A DNA stretch of 44,320 bases, from the NCBI GenBank assembly GCA_027048495.1, contig JALTWS010000029.1, forward strand, positions 1-44,320, written 5' to 3'. Source of the DNA: Candidatus Azambacteria bacterium. Its GTDB lineage: Bacteria; Patescibacteriota; Minisyncoccia; GWC2-36-17; M10-OD1-4. A program made the position numbers and the translations under genes. Shown here in pieces: positions 10,301 through 16,565 of this stretch (positions are counted from its first letter, which is position 1; every line of letters starts with the position of its first letter). Under the pieces are notes generated by a model. The model saw only the letters and a list, made by a program, of their open reading frames with translations. It was not told the DNA's origin and did no database searches.

Positions 10301-10447
10301 GAAGAGTACAAATCGGCTTTGGAAATAATTTATAATAAAAGTAGCTCGTATAAGCTGCGGGTCATTGATCTTGTTAATGTTTTAATTGAAAAAGGCGGTA
10401 GTGCATTTTGGAATTTAAAAAGTATTATAAAGCAAAATGAAAAATAA
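7358..10447 (+). CDS. Unknown 1029-residue helical protein of the defence-like operon
   Basis: I do not recognise this large, acidic, soluble protein. It is rich in amphipathic helices. Short helical-hairpin segments (for example the one ending EKEKAMEVFG near residue 430) suggest an alpha-solenoid (TPR/HEAT-like) scaffold. A glycine-rich break near 655-662 separates two halves, and the second half opens with DPYSIAINSVKGRA (about 664-677), which could be a conserved core motif. I see no Walker A, nuclease or methylase motif. It starts 2 bp after the 207-residue gene, and its last 11 bp overlap the NYN nuclease gene. A sensor or scaffold that joins the helicase/methylase part to the nuclease would fit this position, but that is inference. 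Its codon use is more AGA-rich than that of the first two genes. Confidence 0.85.
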   Translation: MNQLEIHKKIDEIVKNNPSDEVEEEVLEIVNTNFDARNYFFSQVDERWVEWLWGNGFLDILKKQPEDTTRYSYTTPEINYLVKVAPKKPDFAVDEIILNGGLATTKENFNPELVDRILRLCAELDAKYIVKIIPKIKEENWVKLMAPFGHWGFEYEKMFEALYKAGEFDAVIELAGVVLTVRSGDELSKDTFDKNPFYIRDFSYTKVFEYLEKIEGKRGEKVLGLLTSVIREIANLGEDAKDSVFAKEDIFYLWDVDFFKDEYTETEHRSYKDSVKDLMLFTAKVLKDLIKKECDKDDKGGVKKIFDDYIGGFDDEKAILPDTRMTWQLRLFVLSLCPEVFKDEIKKSLFRLFDDENEKINFEVKGGAEYERLLKKCFFVLSSEDQKRYKKRAEELFILECEGKTEEQQEYRKHSGARIFCLIGEKEKAMEVFGVNCDEIETEPSTSIKVGEAGFVVSQSPVPQEEFDKKTIDEIIELLQGEWTPKKLNEQNENQDFHRPQNAEGVGNLIENGVFNRFEKFIKNAEKFFDKDKIDAHYTYAFLRGVQEALKKGKRVGSDDWQGLVSLLKNLVDAGLKGGKREEGFYDTWLANWESVYRATADVLQGLLSEENKEIVIGDFGKYRDDFLHILEVLLNYEDPKPSDEVSETAKSKISDGGGGNMVISDPYSIAINSVKGRAFQAFLMFVYQDGKELKGEKVKIKDDVKSLYEEILSTENTRAMMFMHGHHLPTFYFRDASWTKDKLISFVFESSSADLALAGAEGYLSQSLYKEMFEDAHIRKLYEKWIDLKDTQYTNGQKHWKNIDEALAIHLALAFIHFGLDVDVGGGFKDDLLKKFWETENPNNKTRYHEFISFIGRSVLTKDQVSDEWLEKNDIDKEKFVRFWDWVLGNKKIKDPEIFSGFGFWINPEKEIIKDEILAVKLIKTLEKSKGRFDWDYGFIRRLPVLADIAPEETLKIIKAYLLDENNKLIDYKSRIPIHEEEYKSALEIIYNKSSSYKLRVIDLVNVLIEKGGSAFWNLKSIIKQNEK

Positions 10448-11033
10448 TCTAAAAAATCAAAATAATGTATATGTTTTCATTGATGCATCAAATCTTTGGA
10501 GTGCACAAAAATCAAAAGGCAGGTTTTTTGATTTTGAAAAATTAAAAAGTTTTTTAAAACAACAACATAATGCAAAAAGCATAAAAATATTCTACTATAC
10601 GGCGTATCCTGCAGAAGGAACAAGAGATTATTCATTAGATGGAAAACACAAGTTTTTTACATACCTTCGCAAAGGTCTTGGGGTTGTTGTTCGCAAAAAA
10701 GAATTGAAGCGAATTACTGTGCGTTCTGATAAGGGGGATATTATAGAAGAGAAAGGAAACATGGATGTAGAGATGACCATTGACGCTCTTCACTATAAAA
10801 ATAAATATGATATAGCAGTATTGTTTTCAGGGGATTCGGATTTTCTTGCGCTGGTAACTTATTTGAGAAATAATGGAAAAAATATATATATTTATTCTTC
10901 AAAAAATAACATATCAGAAGAATTAAGAACAGGAGGAGATGGATATATTGATGTATTGAAAATTTCAGAAGATATTTGGGGTCGTGAACTACAACACAGA
11001 GCAGGGAGAAACAAAGGAGAAAATTCGCCATAA
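10437..11033 (+). CDS. NYN/LabA-like (PIN-fold) nuclease
   Basis: This 198-residue protein has the acidic pattern of NYN-domain nucleases: D16 with N19 in the first strand (VFIDASN), D110 in GNMDVEMTID, D116, and D133/D135 in SGDSDF. These residues bind metal in PIN-like RNases such as the LabA/DUF88 family. The domain fills almost the whole protein; a short basic tail (HRAGRNKG) may contact nucleic acid. The gene overlaps the end of the 1029-residue gene by 11 bp, so it is translationally coupled and closes the operon. A probable RNase at the end of a restriction-like operon suggests an effector that attacks RNA after infection is sensed, or one that processes the small RNA encoded convergently just downstream. 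Family assignment is strong; substrate is unknown. Confidence 0.88.
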   Translation: MKNNLKNQNNVYVFIDASNLWSAQKSKGRFFDFEKLKSFLKQQHNAKSIKIFYYTAYPAEGTRDYSLDGKHKFFTYLRKGLGVVVRKKELKRITVRSDKGDIIEEKGNMDVEMTIDALHYKNKYDIAVLFSGDSDFLALVTYLRNNGKNIYIYSSKNNISEELRTGGDGYIDVLKISEDIWGRELQHRAGRNKGENSP

Positions 11034-11109
11034 ACGAAAAGCAACCCTCCTCGCGGAAGGCTGCCCTTGGATGTAAAACCCTTTCAGTTTATGGCTAAAA
11101 CTGAAAGAC
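11034..11109 (-). ncRNA. Candidate small RNA, about 75 nt, convergent to the defence-like operon
   Basis: Read on the minus strand, a near-consensus promoter (11116-11145) is followed about 7 nt later by a compact two-hairpin transcript. Hairpin 1 pairs 11107-11098 with 11090-11081 (10 bp, 7-nt loop). A single-stranded linker of about 16 nt follows. Hairpin 2 pairs 11064-11055 with 11050-11041 (10 bp including two G-U pairs) around a GCGA (GNRA) tetraloop and runs into TTTT at 11040-11037, as in an intrinsic terminator. The G-U pairs form only on the minus strand; read on the plus strand they become mismatches, which fixes the orientation. No open reading frame fits inside. I do not recognise a known RNA family. 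The RNA ends next to the stop codon of the NYN nuclease gene. Confidence 0.72.
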
Positions 11110-11115
11110 ATTCTT

Positions 11116-11145
11116 AGTATAACAAAATTAATTCTTTAAAGTCAA
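11116..11145 (-). promoter_or_regulatory. Promoter of the candidate small RNA
   Basis: On the minus strand TTGACT (11145-11140) is followed after 18 bp by TATACT (11121-11116). This close match to a housekeeping sigma-factor promoter places the start near 11109, immediately before hairpin 1 of the candidate RNA. It points away from the Cas4-like gene and towards the end of the NYN nuclease gene. Confidence 0.72.
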
Positions 11146-11219
11146 ATGGATTCTTAAAGGATTGTTTTGTGCCAAAATGAAGCTAAAAAATATAAAATTA
11201 AAATAAATGATTAGAAGTT

Positions 11220-11915
11220 ATGAAAACAAAAGAAGGATTATGGAAATTAAGCCCAAGTGGATTATATGGGTATACAGAATGCAAATCCTGCTTTTGGGTT
11301 GATAATAACTATAAAAAGCAAGGAACATTACCGTTGCTTTTAAATTCTGCTATGGACTCCATACTAAAGCACAGATATGACAAATACAGAAAAAAGAATA
11401 CATTTCCGCCAGAAGTTAAGGAGCTTGAAAAAGAGGGAATAATGCCATTTACAGACATTGTAAAGCTTGAGGAGTGGAGAGAGAAAATAAATTCTCTTAA
11501 AGTTATAAACAAAAAAGTTGGATATGTGCTTGCCGGCAAGATTGATGATGTTTTGCTTGAACCTGACGGAGAAACTTTAATTCCTGCAGACTATAAATCA
11601 TCTGGTAACGCTCCGGCAGAAGATAAGCAAAAATATTATCGTGATCAGCTGGCGGCATACGGATACATGTTTAAGTGTCATGGATATAAAGTGTCCAGTA
11701 GGGCTTACTTGCTTCATTATTTTCCAAAAGACAAAACAAATCCTAATATAAAAGTAGAATTTGTCGGTCATATTGATTTGGTTGATATATCTAAAATAAA
11801 TATTGAAAGAAAACTTAAAGATATAGTGAAATTATTAAATGGAAAATATCCGGGGCATAATCCAAAATGTAAAAATTGCAGTTATCATGAGGGTAGAGTT
11901 AAATATGTTCAATAA
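11220..11915 (+). CDS. Cas4-like PD-(D/E)XK nuclease with CxxC pairs
   Basis: This 231-residue protein resembles the Cas4/RecB-type PD-(D/E)XK exonuclease family. Active-site elements are visible: the acidic pair D109/D110 in GKIDDV, D124-x-K126 in PADYKS, and Q143-L-x-x-Y147 as motif QhxxY. Two cysteine pairs, C21/C24 near the N-terminus and C217/C220 near the C-terminus, could hold an Fe-S cluster as in Cas4 and AddB. No CRISPR array or other cas gene is present, so it is probably a stand-alone repair or defence nuclease. It lies 186 bp after the NYN gene, beyond the convergent small RNA, so it is unlikely to share the operon's transcript. Its codon use is closer to that of the housekeeping genes. 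Confidence 0.85.
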   Translation: MKTKEGLWKLSPSGLYGYTECKSCFWVDNNYKKQGTLPLLLNSAMDSILKHRYDKYRKKNTFPPEVKELEKEGIMPFTDIVKLEEWREKINSLKVINKKVGYVLAGKIDDVLLEPDGETLIPADYKSSGNAPAEDKQKYYRDQLAAYGYMFKCHGYKVSSRAYLLHYFPKDKTNPNIKVEFVGHIDLVDISKINIERKLKDIVKLLNGKYPGHNPKCKNCSYHEGRVKYVQ

Positions 11916-12587
11916 AATTTAGTTTGTGATGTTATTGAGGTAGAAAATTTGTTTTAGTAAAAAATATCAATATGACAGTAAAATTATCAAATGATGTGGA
12001 ATGTCTTTCAAGTGCTAAGCTGAATAAGAGAGTATATATTAATTAAATTTTGTGCGTAGCATCGTGTTATATAACAGATTGGGTTTTGTTTTAGTTAGTT
12101 TTGGGTTTTATAAAGGCTGACAAAGCCTATTTTTATATTTGCATCTTTTCCAAAAGCAGGATCGTTCGGGTCGCTAATTTTACAGCCTAGGCAAGAGTTG
12201 TTTGTTTAAGTTAGTTTGATTTTTTTTGACATAAAGAGTTTCAAGATACAGTTCTCCTGTTGAGTGTATGTTTGTTTATTGTTTATGATTGGAGAGATAG
12301 CAACAAAATTTTAATCAGAGATATAGAAAATATAGCATTTTTTATTTGTTTTTTGTACAAGTATTGCAAAGATTTAGTATTTTATGAGTGTGTTTGTATA
12401 TTTTTCTCATTTTTTCTATACAAATAATGGCATAAGCTTGGTATTTTTATAAATACCTTTTGGTTAAATTTAAAAATAAGTGTATTATTGAAAAATATAT
12501 TTATGTAACATTATCTTTGTTTTTCGGTCTTCTTATAATGAGCGAGGCTATTGGACTTGCTCTTTAATTAATAATTAAAGCAAAAAC
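11916..12587. other. 672-bp gene-free AT-rich region
   Basis: No credible gene is seen. A 24-codon frame at 11972-12046 is too short to call. A weak hairpin (12114-12118 with 12124-12128, then T-rich sequence) could be a terminator for the Cas4-like gene. At the right end TATAAT (12534-12539) without a good −35 probably starts transcription of the gene at 12588. Its leader has a 9-bp AT-only inverted repeat (12562-12570 with 12572-12580). A 12-mer at 11999-12010 equals the start of the candidate small RNA. Confidence 0.5.
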
Positions 12588-13736
12588 ATGAAAAAATTGC
12601 GAAATTTTATTTTTGTGTTTGCGTTTGCTTCCTTTGCTTTTTTTGGTGTGGCGGGGAATTTGCAAGCGGCAAAGCCGTCTGATTTTGGCCTTAAAGAAGG
12701 CAATCTTATAAGCGCTATATTTTCCGATGATCCTGATGTTTATATTATAAACAACGACGGATACAAGCGCTTGTTTCTTAACGAAGAAATATTTAATTTT
12801 TACGGGCATTTGGGAGGGTTTTTCAATGTAAAGCTTGTTCCTCAAGAAGTTGTTGATTCTTTTCCCACATCCGGACTTTTCAGAAACTGTGAAGCGGACG
12901 ATCCAAGAGTATTTGGCGTTTCTGTTGAAGGCGAGGATACAGGAACTATGAGCTGGATAAATATGACAGCAGAAGAAGCTCTTGCTGAAGATCCAGATTT
13001 TTTCAAGAAAGTTTTTTGTGTGAATGATAAAGAATTTAAGTGGTATCCAAAAAAAGGAGAATTTAAATCTTTAAAAAGCGTTCCAAATTATGAGAGGAAA
13101 AAGCACAAGATAAAAGAGCTAAAAGAGAAAAAAAGAAAGATAAAAGAACATGCAAATGATGATGACGATGAATTTTACAAAAGAAATTTTAAAAATGTAG
13201 GAAAAATACTTTTGTGTCATAAGGATAAAAAAACAATCCGTGTTTCATTGCATGCTTTAAGAGGGCATTTAAGGCACGGTGATGAAATTGGCGCTTGTTT
13301 TGGTATAGTTTACGATGATGATGAAGAAGATGAAGACAAAGATGACGACAAAGAAGATAAAAAAGATCACGACAAAAAGCATGATGACGATGATGACAAT
13401 GATGATAAAAAAGAGCACGAAGATGACTATGATAACACAATAGATACAGTATCTCCTTTAATTTCAAACATTGTTGCCACAAGTACAAAAGACACATCGG
13501 TAGATATTAAGTGGGAAACAAACGAAGCTTCAACAAGCAAGGTTTATTATTCAACTTCAACTCCAGTTTTGGCAGTAAGCGCAACAAGTTTTATTGAAGA
13601 CACCGCTTTGGTAAACTCACATACCATAAATTTGACAGGACTTACAGCATCAACTACTTATTACTTTTTAGTTGAGTCAACCGATACTTCAGGAAACACA
13701 GCAAAATCTCAAGAAGGGTCGTTTACCACAAAATAA
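12588..13736 (+). CDS. Secreted protein with acidic linker and fibronectin type III domain
   Basis: This 382-residue exported protein has a classical signal peptide (residues 1 to about 27, basic start, hydrophobic core, cleavage near LQAA). Residues 30-165 form a domain I associate with Parcubacterial surface proteins, with recognisable pieces such as GYKRLFLNEEIFNFYGHLGG. A Lys/Glu-rich helix follows, then a short motif near 209-237 with the pattern CHK...LRGHLRHGDEIGAC, which could bind metal through its Cys and His residues. Next is a strongly acidic Asp/Lys linker (about 243-285) and a C-terminal fibronectin III domain (about 290-382). A surface adhesion or host-contact role is plausible. 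The gene stands alone and ends at a strong terminator. No enzymatic motif is seen. Confidence 0.85.
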   Translation: MKKLRNFIFVFAFASFAFFGVAGNLQAAKPSDFGLKEGNLISAIFSDDPDVYIINNDGYKRLFLNEEIFNFYGHLGGFFNVKLVPQEVVDSFPTSGLFRNCEADDPRVFGVSVEGEDTGTMSWINMTAEEALAEDPDFFKKVFCVNDKEFKWYPKKGEFKSLKSVPNYERKKHKIKELKEKKRKIKEHANDDDDEFYKRNFKNVGKILLCHKDKKTIRVSLHALRGHLRHGDEIGACFGIVYDDDEEDEDKDDDKEDKKDHDKKHDDDDDNDDKKEHEDDYDNTIDTVSPLISNIVATSTKDTSVDIKWETNEASTSKVYYSTSTPVLAVSATSFIEDTALVNSHTINLTGLTASTTYYFLVESTDTSGNTAKSQEGSFTTK

Positions 13737-13747
13737 AAAGCAAAGCC

Positions 13748-13786
13748 AAACTTCAAAAACCCCCAAGTAGGGGGTTTTTGAAGTTT
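13748..13786. terminator. Strong bidirectional terminator hairpin
   Basis: A 17-bp perfect stem (13748-13764 with 13770-13786) has a 5-nt loop and contains a C5/G5 block next to an A5/T5 block. It ends the gene at 12588 and also works for the minus-strand gene at 13878-14090, which converges on it. Confidence 0.88.
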
Positions 13787-13877
13787 AATTTAAAAAAGCA
13801 TACCAAAGTTTAAAAGCTTTTAATTTTTGGTATGAAAAAAGATATAAGTTGCTTGTGAGAGGTTGACACAAAAAATA

Positions 13878-14090
13878 TTATTTATCTTTTGATGATGGGA
13901 GTGATTTTGCAAGAGAGTATGCTATTGGCAACATAACAACAATATAAAAAAACCAGTCTCTTGTTGTATGGAGCAGAGGATGAATGTTTTCGTTTAAAAG
14001 ATTTTTTGAGTGCAAAAGTCCAAGAATAGTTGATGCTATCCAGCCTCCTGCCAGTATGCCTATTATCCAATTTTTTGTGCTATAATTCAT
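13878..14090 (-). CDS. Small two-helix membrane protein
   Basis: This 70-residue protein has two likely membrane helices, roughly residues 7-25 and 45-64, and a short polar tail. I do not recognise a family. Support for the gene comes from context: on the minus strand a good promoter (14119-14147) points at it with a leader of about 20 nt, and it runs into the bidirectional terminator at 13748-13786. There is no clear Shine-Dalgarno sequence, as for many genes here. An overlapping frame of similar length (13882-14070) is less membrane-like and has no better support. Confidence 0.6.
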   Translation of the reverse strand: MNYSTKNWIIGILAGGWIASTILGLLHSKNLLNENIHPLLHTTRDWFFYIVVMLPIAYSLAKSLPSSKDK

Positions 14091-14118
14091 TTAGTTGTTT
14101 TTAGCAATTTAAGAAAAC

Positions 14119-14147
14119 ATTTTATCAAAAAAATTTTTGCAATTCAA
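14119..14147 (-). promoter_or_regulatory. Promoter for the small membrane protein gene
   Basis: On the minus strand TTGAAT (14147-14142), a 17-bp spacer and TAAAAT (14124-14119) lie about 30 bp upstream of the ATG at 14090. Confidence 0.5.
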
Positions 14148-14259
14148 AATTTTTTGTGGATAACTAAAATCAATTGTTTAAAATATATATCATTCTTTAG
14201 CCTTTTAATTTGTTATTTTTTTTGTTAATATAAAAGGAATTAATCATTAAAAAATAAAG

Positions 14260-15033
14260 ATGAATTTACAACAAGACGATTTTGATAAAGATGACATCTT
14301 AAGTGAAGTTATAAGCAAAAACGAAGATGACAAAACTTTATCAGAAAAAACAAAACAAACTAAAAAAAGCGGTAACATTATAAAATTAGTTCTGTTTATT
14401 ATTGTTATTTTGGCTTTTGTTTATTATGCTGATAATGCTGGTTTTTTTGATAAGTTCAAAAAAGGACATTTAGTTGCAAAAGTTAACAATGAGGCGATAA
14501 CAAAAAAAGACTTAGACCAAAGGATTAATTTGTTTAAAGTTCAGCTTCAAGGAGCAGGAGCTGATTTTTCAGAAGATGATATAAAAGCTCAGGCGCTTGA
14601 TTCCCTTATAAACGACAAGTTATTGGTGCAAAAGGCAAGGGAGAACGGTTATGTTGTTTCTGATGATGATGTTAGCTCTGAGATTGAAAGTATAATAGCT
14701 CAGCTTGGAGGCAAAGCAGAGTTTAAAAACCAGCTTTTAAAAGAAGGATTGACTGAAAAAGAGCTAAGGACGGGAATAAAAAATAGAATGCTTGTTCAAA
14801 AGTATATATCTGACAATATAGATCTTGAGTCTGAAAATGCGTCTTTGACAGAAGAGGAGATAAAAAGTTTTTATGATGATTTTTTTGGCTCACAACAGAA
14901 TCCTCCTTCATACGAAGATGTAAAAGATCAAATAAAAAATCAATTGCTTAACCAAAAAAGGAGAGATAAAATAAATGCTTTTGTAAGTTCATTAAGAGAT
15001 GAGGCAAAAATAGAGATTATAAATAACAATTAA
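14260..15033 (+). CDS. Membrane-anchored SurA-N-like chaperone
   Basis: This 257-residue protein has a cytoplasmic tail (1-38), one membrane helix (about 40-60) and an exported part that begins GHLVAKVNNEAITKKDLDQR, typical of SurA/PrsA N-terminal foldase domains. Helical segments with the patterns ALDSLINDKLLVQKA and KNRMLVQKYI match the SurA_N fold. No parvulin peptidyl-prolyl isomerase domain is seen; the sequence goes from the N-domain (about 70-200) to a short C-terminal helix. It probably acts as a holdase for exported proteins rather than as an isomerase. It heads a three-gene unit with a membrane protein (4-bp gap) and a DUF3105 protein. No Shine-Dalgarno sequence stands out. Confidence 0.85.
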   Translation: MNLQQDDFDKDDILSEVISKNEDDKTLSEKTKQTKKSGNIIKLVLFIIVILAFVYYADNAGFFDKFKKGHLVAKVNNEAITKKDLDQRINLFKVQLQGAGADFSEDDIKAQALDSLINDKLLVQKARENGYVVSDDDVSSEIESIIAQLGGKAEFKNQLLKEGLTEKELRTGIKNRMLVQKYISDNIDLESENASLTEEEIKSFYDDFFGSQQNPPSYEDVKDQIKNQLLNQKRRDKINAFVSSLRDEAKIEIINNN

Positions 15034-15037
15034 AAAT

Positions 15038-15481
15038 ATGAACTTAAAAAAATATACAACAAAAAAGAATTTGGACAAATATGCGTTTTTTTGGTCTGAA
15101 GCAAGGTTAGTTTTGGCGGCGTTGGCTTTGTTTTTTGGAGGAAAGCCGATTATTTTGTTTTTTGGTAGTGGGATGTTTGTAAGTTCAATTTTAAACCTTT
15201 CTTGGGTTATTTCTGGTATTGCCGCTTTATATTTGCTTTACAGATGGAACGCAAACCATAAAAAGATATTTGGGAAAAAAGACGCAAAGACTAATTTTGC
15301 TTTTTTTGTCAGTGTTGTTTCCGGAATAAATTTAGGTATAGCTGGTATTTTAGCAAATAATATAGGAATGCTTATTTCTTCAAACAGGCTTATATTTTTT
15401 GTTGTTGGTATTTTATATCTTTGGTCTGCAAGACAGCTTTTTGTGGAGTTCAAGCAAAACGAAAAAAGGATATTTAATTAA
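15038..15481 (+). CDS. Four-helix membrane protein of unknown function
   Basis: This 147-residue hydrophobic protein has about four membrane helices (roughly 22-41, 44-67, 86-108 and 112-131), with basic residues at the cytoplasmic ends. I do not recognise a family and see no conserved charged residue inside a helix that would suggest transport. It starts 4 bp after the SurA-like gene and is followed after 21 bp by the DUF3105 gene, so the three are probably cotranscribed and may work together at the membrane. Confidence 0.75.
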   Translation: MNLKKYTTKKNLDKYAFFWSEARLVLAALALFFGGKPIILFFGSGMFVSSILNLSWVISGIAALYLLYRWNANHKKIFGKKDAKTNFAFFVSVVSGINLGIAGILANNIGMLISSNRLIFFVVGILYLWSARQLFVEFKQNEKRIFN

Positions 15482-15502
15482 ATTAATTTTTAATTTAAAA
15501 CT

Positions 15503-16045
15503 ATGACAACAGAAAAAAACAATATAGGTTTTTTATGGTTTTTGGTAGCGGTTATCTTAATAGTCGCTTTTTGGTTTGCTTTTACCCAAAAAGACACAAG
15601 CCAAAGCGACACAACTTTTGAGAAAAAGCAGGAAAATGAGTTTTGGGAAAATGTGCCAATTCAAGGAGCAAACCATATAGCTTATGGAGCAAAGCATCCT
15701 CCTTACAACACGAATCCGCCAACGTCTGGTTGGCATTATGGAAACTCTGCAGACTGGGGAGTGTACCAAAAAGAGCTTGAAGATGAGCTTGTTGTTCACA
15801 GTCTTGAGCATGGCGGGATATGGATATCTTACAAAGACATAGACAAAAGCACAAAAGAAAAATTAGAGAAATTAGCAAAAAAATATCCTCAAAGGGTGGT
15901 GCTTTCTCCAAGGCAAAAAAATGATTCTAAAATAGCAGTCGTTTCTTGGGGTAAGATAATGAAATTAGATGAGTTTGATGAAAATAAAATAGAAACTTTT
16001 ATACTCAAAAACACAAACAAATCTCCAGAGAAGTTTGCAAGATAA
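15503..16045 (+). CDS. DUF3105 membrane-anchored extracellular protein
   Basis: This 180-residue protein has one N-terminal membrane helix (about 9-27) and an exported domain with the DUF3105 signature: HPPYNTNPPTSGWHYG near 70-85, then GVYQKELEDELVVHSLEHGG (about 92-111), and a late SWG motif. Conserved His, Pro and Trp residues suggest a metal or ligand site, but the family has no established function. It is the third gene of the unit that starts at 14260. A new promoter follows within its 3' end (16048-16080). Confidence 0.85.
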   Translation: MTTEKNNIGFLWFLVAVILIVAFWFAFTQKDTSQSDTTFEKKQENEFWENVPIQGANHIAYGAKHPPYNTNPPTSGWHYGNSADWGVYQKELEDELVVHSLEHGGIWISYKDIDKSTKEKLEKLAKKYPQRVVLSPRQKNDSKIAVVSWGKIMKLDEFDENKIETFILKNTNKSPEKFAR

Positions 16046-16047
16046 TT

Positions 16048-16080
16048 TTGACTTTTAGCTTTTTTGTGCTAAATTATAAT
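16048..16080 (+). promoter_or_regulatory. Promoter before the 111-residue orphan gene
   Basis: TTGACT (16048-16053) is followed after 16 bp by an extended −10 (TG-C-TAAATT, 16067-16075). A perfect TATAAT lies at 16075-16080 but is 21 bp away. Either box would start a transcript shortly before the strong Shine-Dalgarno sequence at 16104-16113. Confidence 0.5.
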
Positions 16081-16121
16081 AGCAATCTGAACATAAACAA
16101 TCCAAAAGGAGGACAAAAAAG

Positions 16122-16457
16122 GTGAAAAACCAGCATACAAAACAAAGGGTTCTTTTTGATACCAAAAAGATGAACAGGGAGAGCTTAAAAAAGGCTATCC
16201 TTGAAGATATGCTAAGTTTCTATTTTTCTGGTCGCGGCGCCACGCTCTACGATCTTTTAGAGTGTGTTGAAGAAGAAGAAAAAGAGCGGGTTGAAGCTTT
16301 GTTTTTCTCAAGCGACATCCAAAGATTTTTTTACAAAACAGGACAGGTTTATGTCCTTTTAGGAACAAAAAAGAACTTGCAGGAAGTTATGGAAATTACT
16401 GGCGTCTGGTATGAGAGTTTCTCTCCAGTGCCTCCGCTTGTTGCAAGCAACCAATGA
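16122..16457 (+). CDS. Orphan 111-residue protein with strong ribosome binding site
   Basis: I do not recognise this soluble protein. It is charged, with an acidic helix (VEEEEKERVEALFF, about 48-61), and predicted to mix helices with a short beta segment (TGQVYVLLGTKK, 72-83). The GTG start at 16122 is set by an AAAAGGAGGA Shine-Dalgarno sequence at 16104-16113, 8 bp upstream. The gene is a single unit: its own promoter in front and a strong terminator at 16465-16497 behind. The same architecture, with an almost identical leader, occurs at 21449 and 27047. Confidence 0.75.
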   Translation: MKNQHTKQRVLFDTKKMNRESLKKAILEDMLSFYFSGRGATLYDLLECVEEEEKERVEALFFSSDIQRFFYKTGQVYVLLGTKKNLQEVMEITGVWYESFSPVPPLVASNQ

Positions 16458-16464
16458 ATATTTT

Positions 16465-16497
16465 GCGCTTGGATACAAATGTGTCCAAGCGCTTTTT
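16465..16497 (+). terminator. Intrinsic terminator
   Basis: A 12-bp stem (16465-16476 with 16481-16492, one T-G pair), an AAAT loop and a T5 run end the 111-residue orphan gene. Confidence 0.9.
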
Positions 16498-16565
16498 GGT
16501 TATTTACTAATATTTTTTGTTGTGCTATAACCTAAAATAATATTGAACCAAAGAGGTGGTTTGTT

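Noticed and set aside
11041-11107. Plus-strand terminator of the defence-like operon
   Set aside because: On the plus strand hairpin 2 has two mismatches and neither hairpin is followed by a T-run; the minus-strand reading fits much better.
11972-12046. 24-codon frame MTVKLSNDVECL...
   Set aside because: Too short, no ribosome binding site and no similarity to a known small protein.
14155-14163. A perfect DnaA box (TTATCCACA on the minus strand)
   Set aside because: It is single; there is no cluster, no dnaA/dnaN gene and no unwinding region, so no origin can be claimed.
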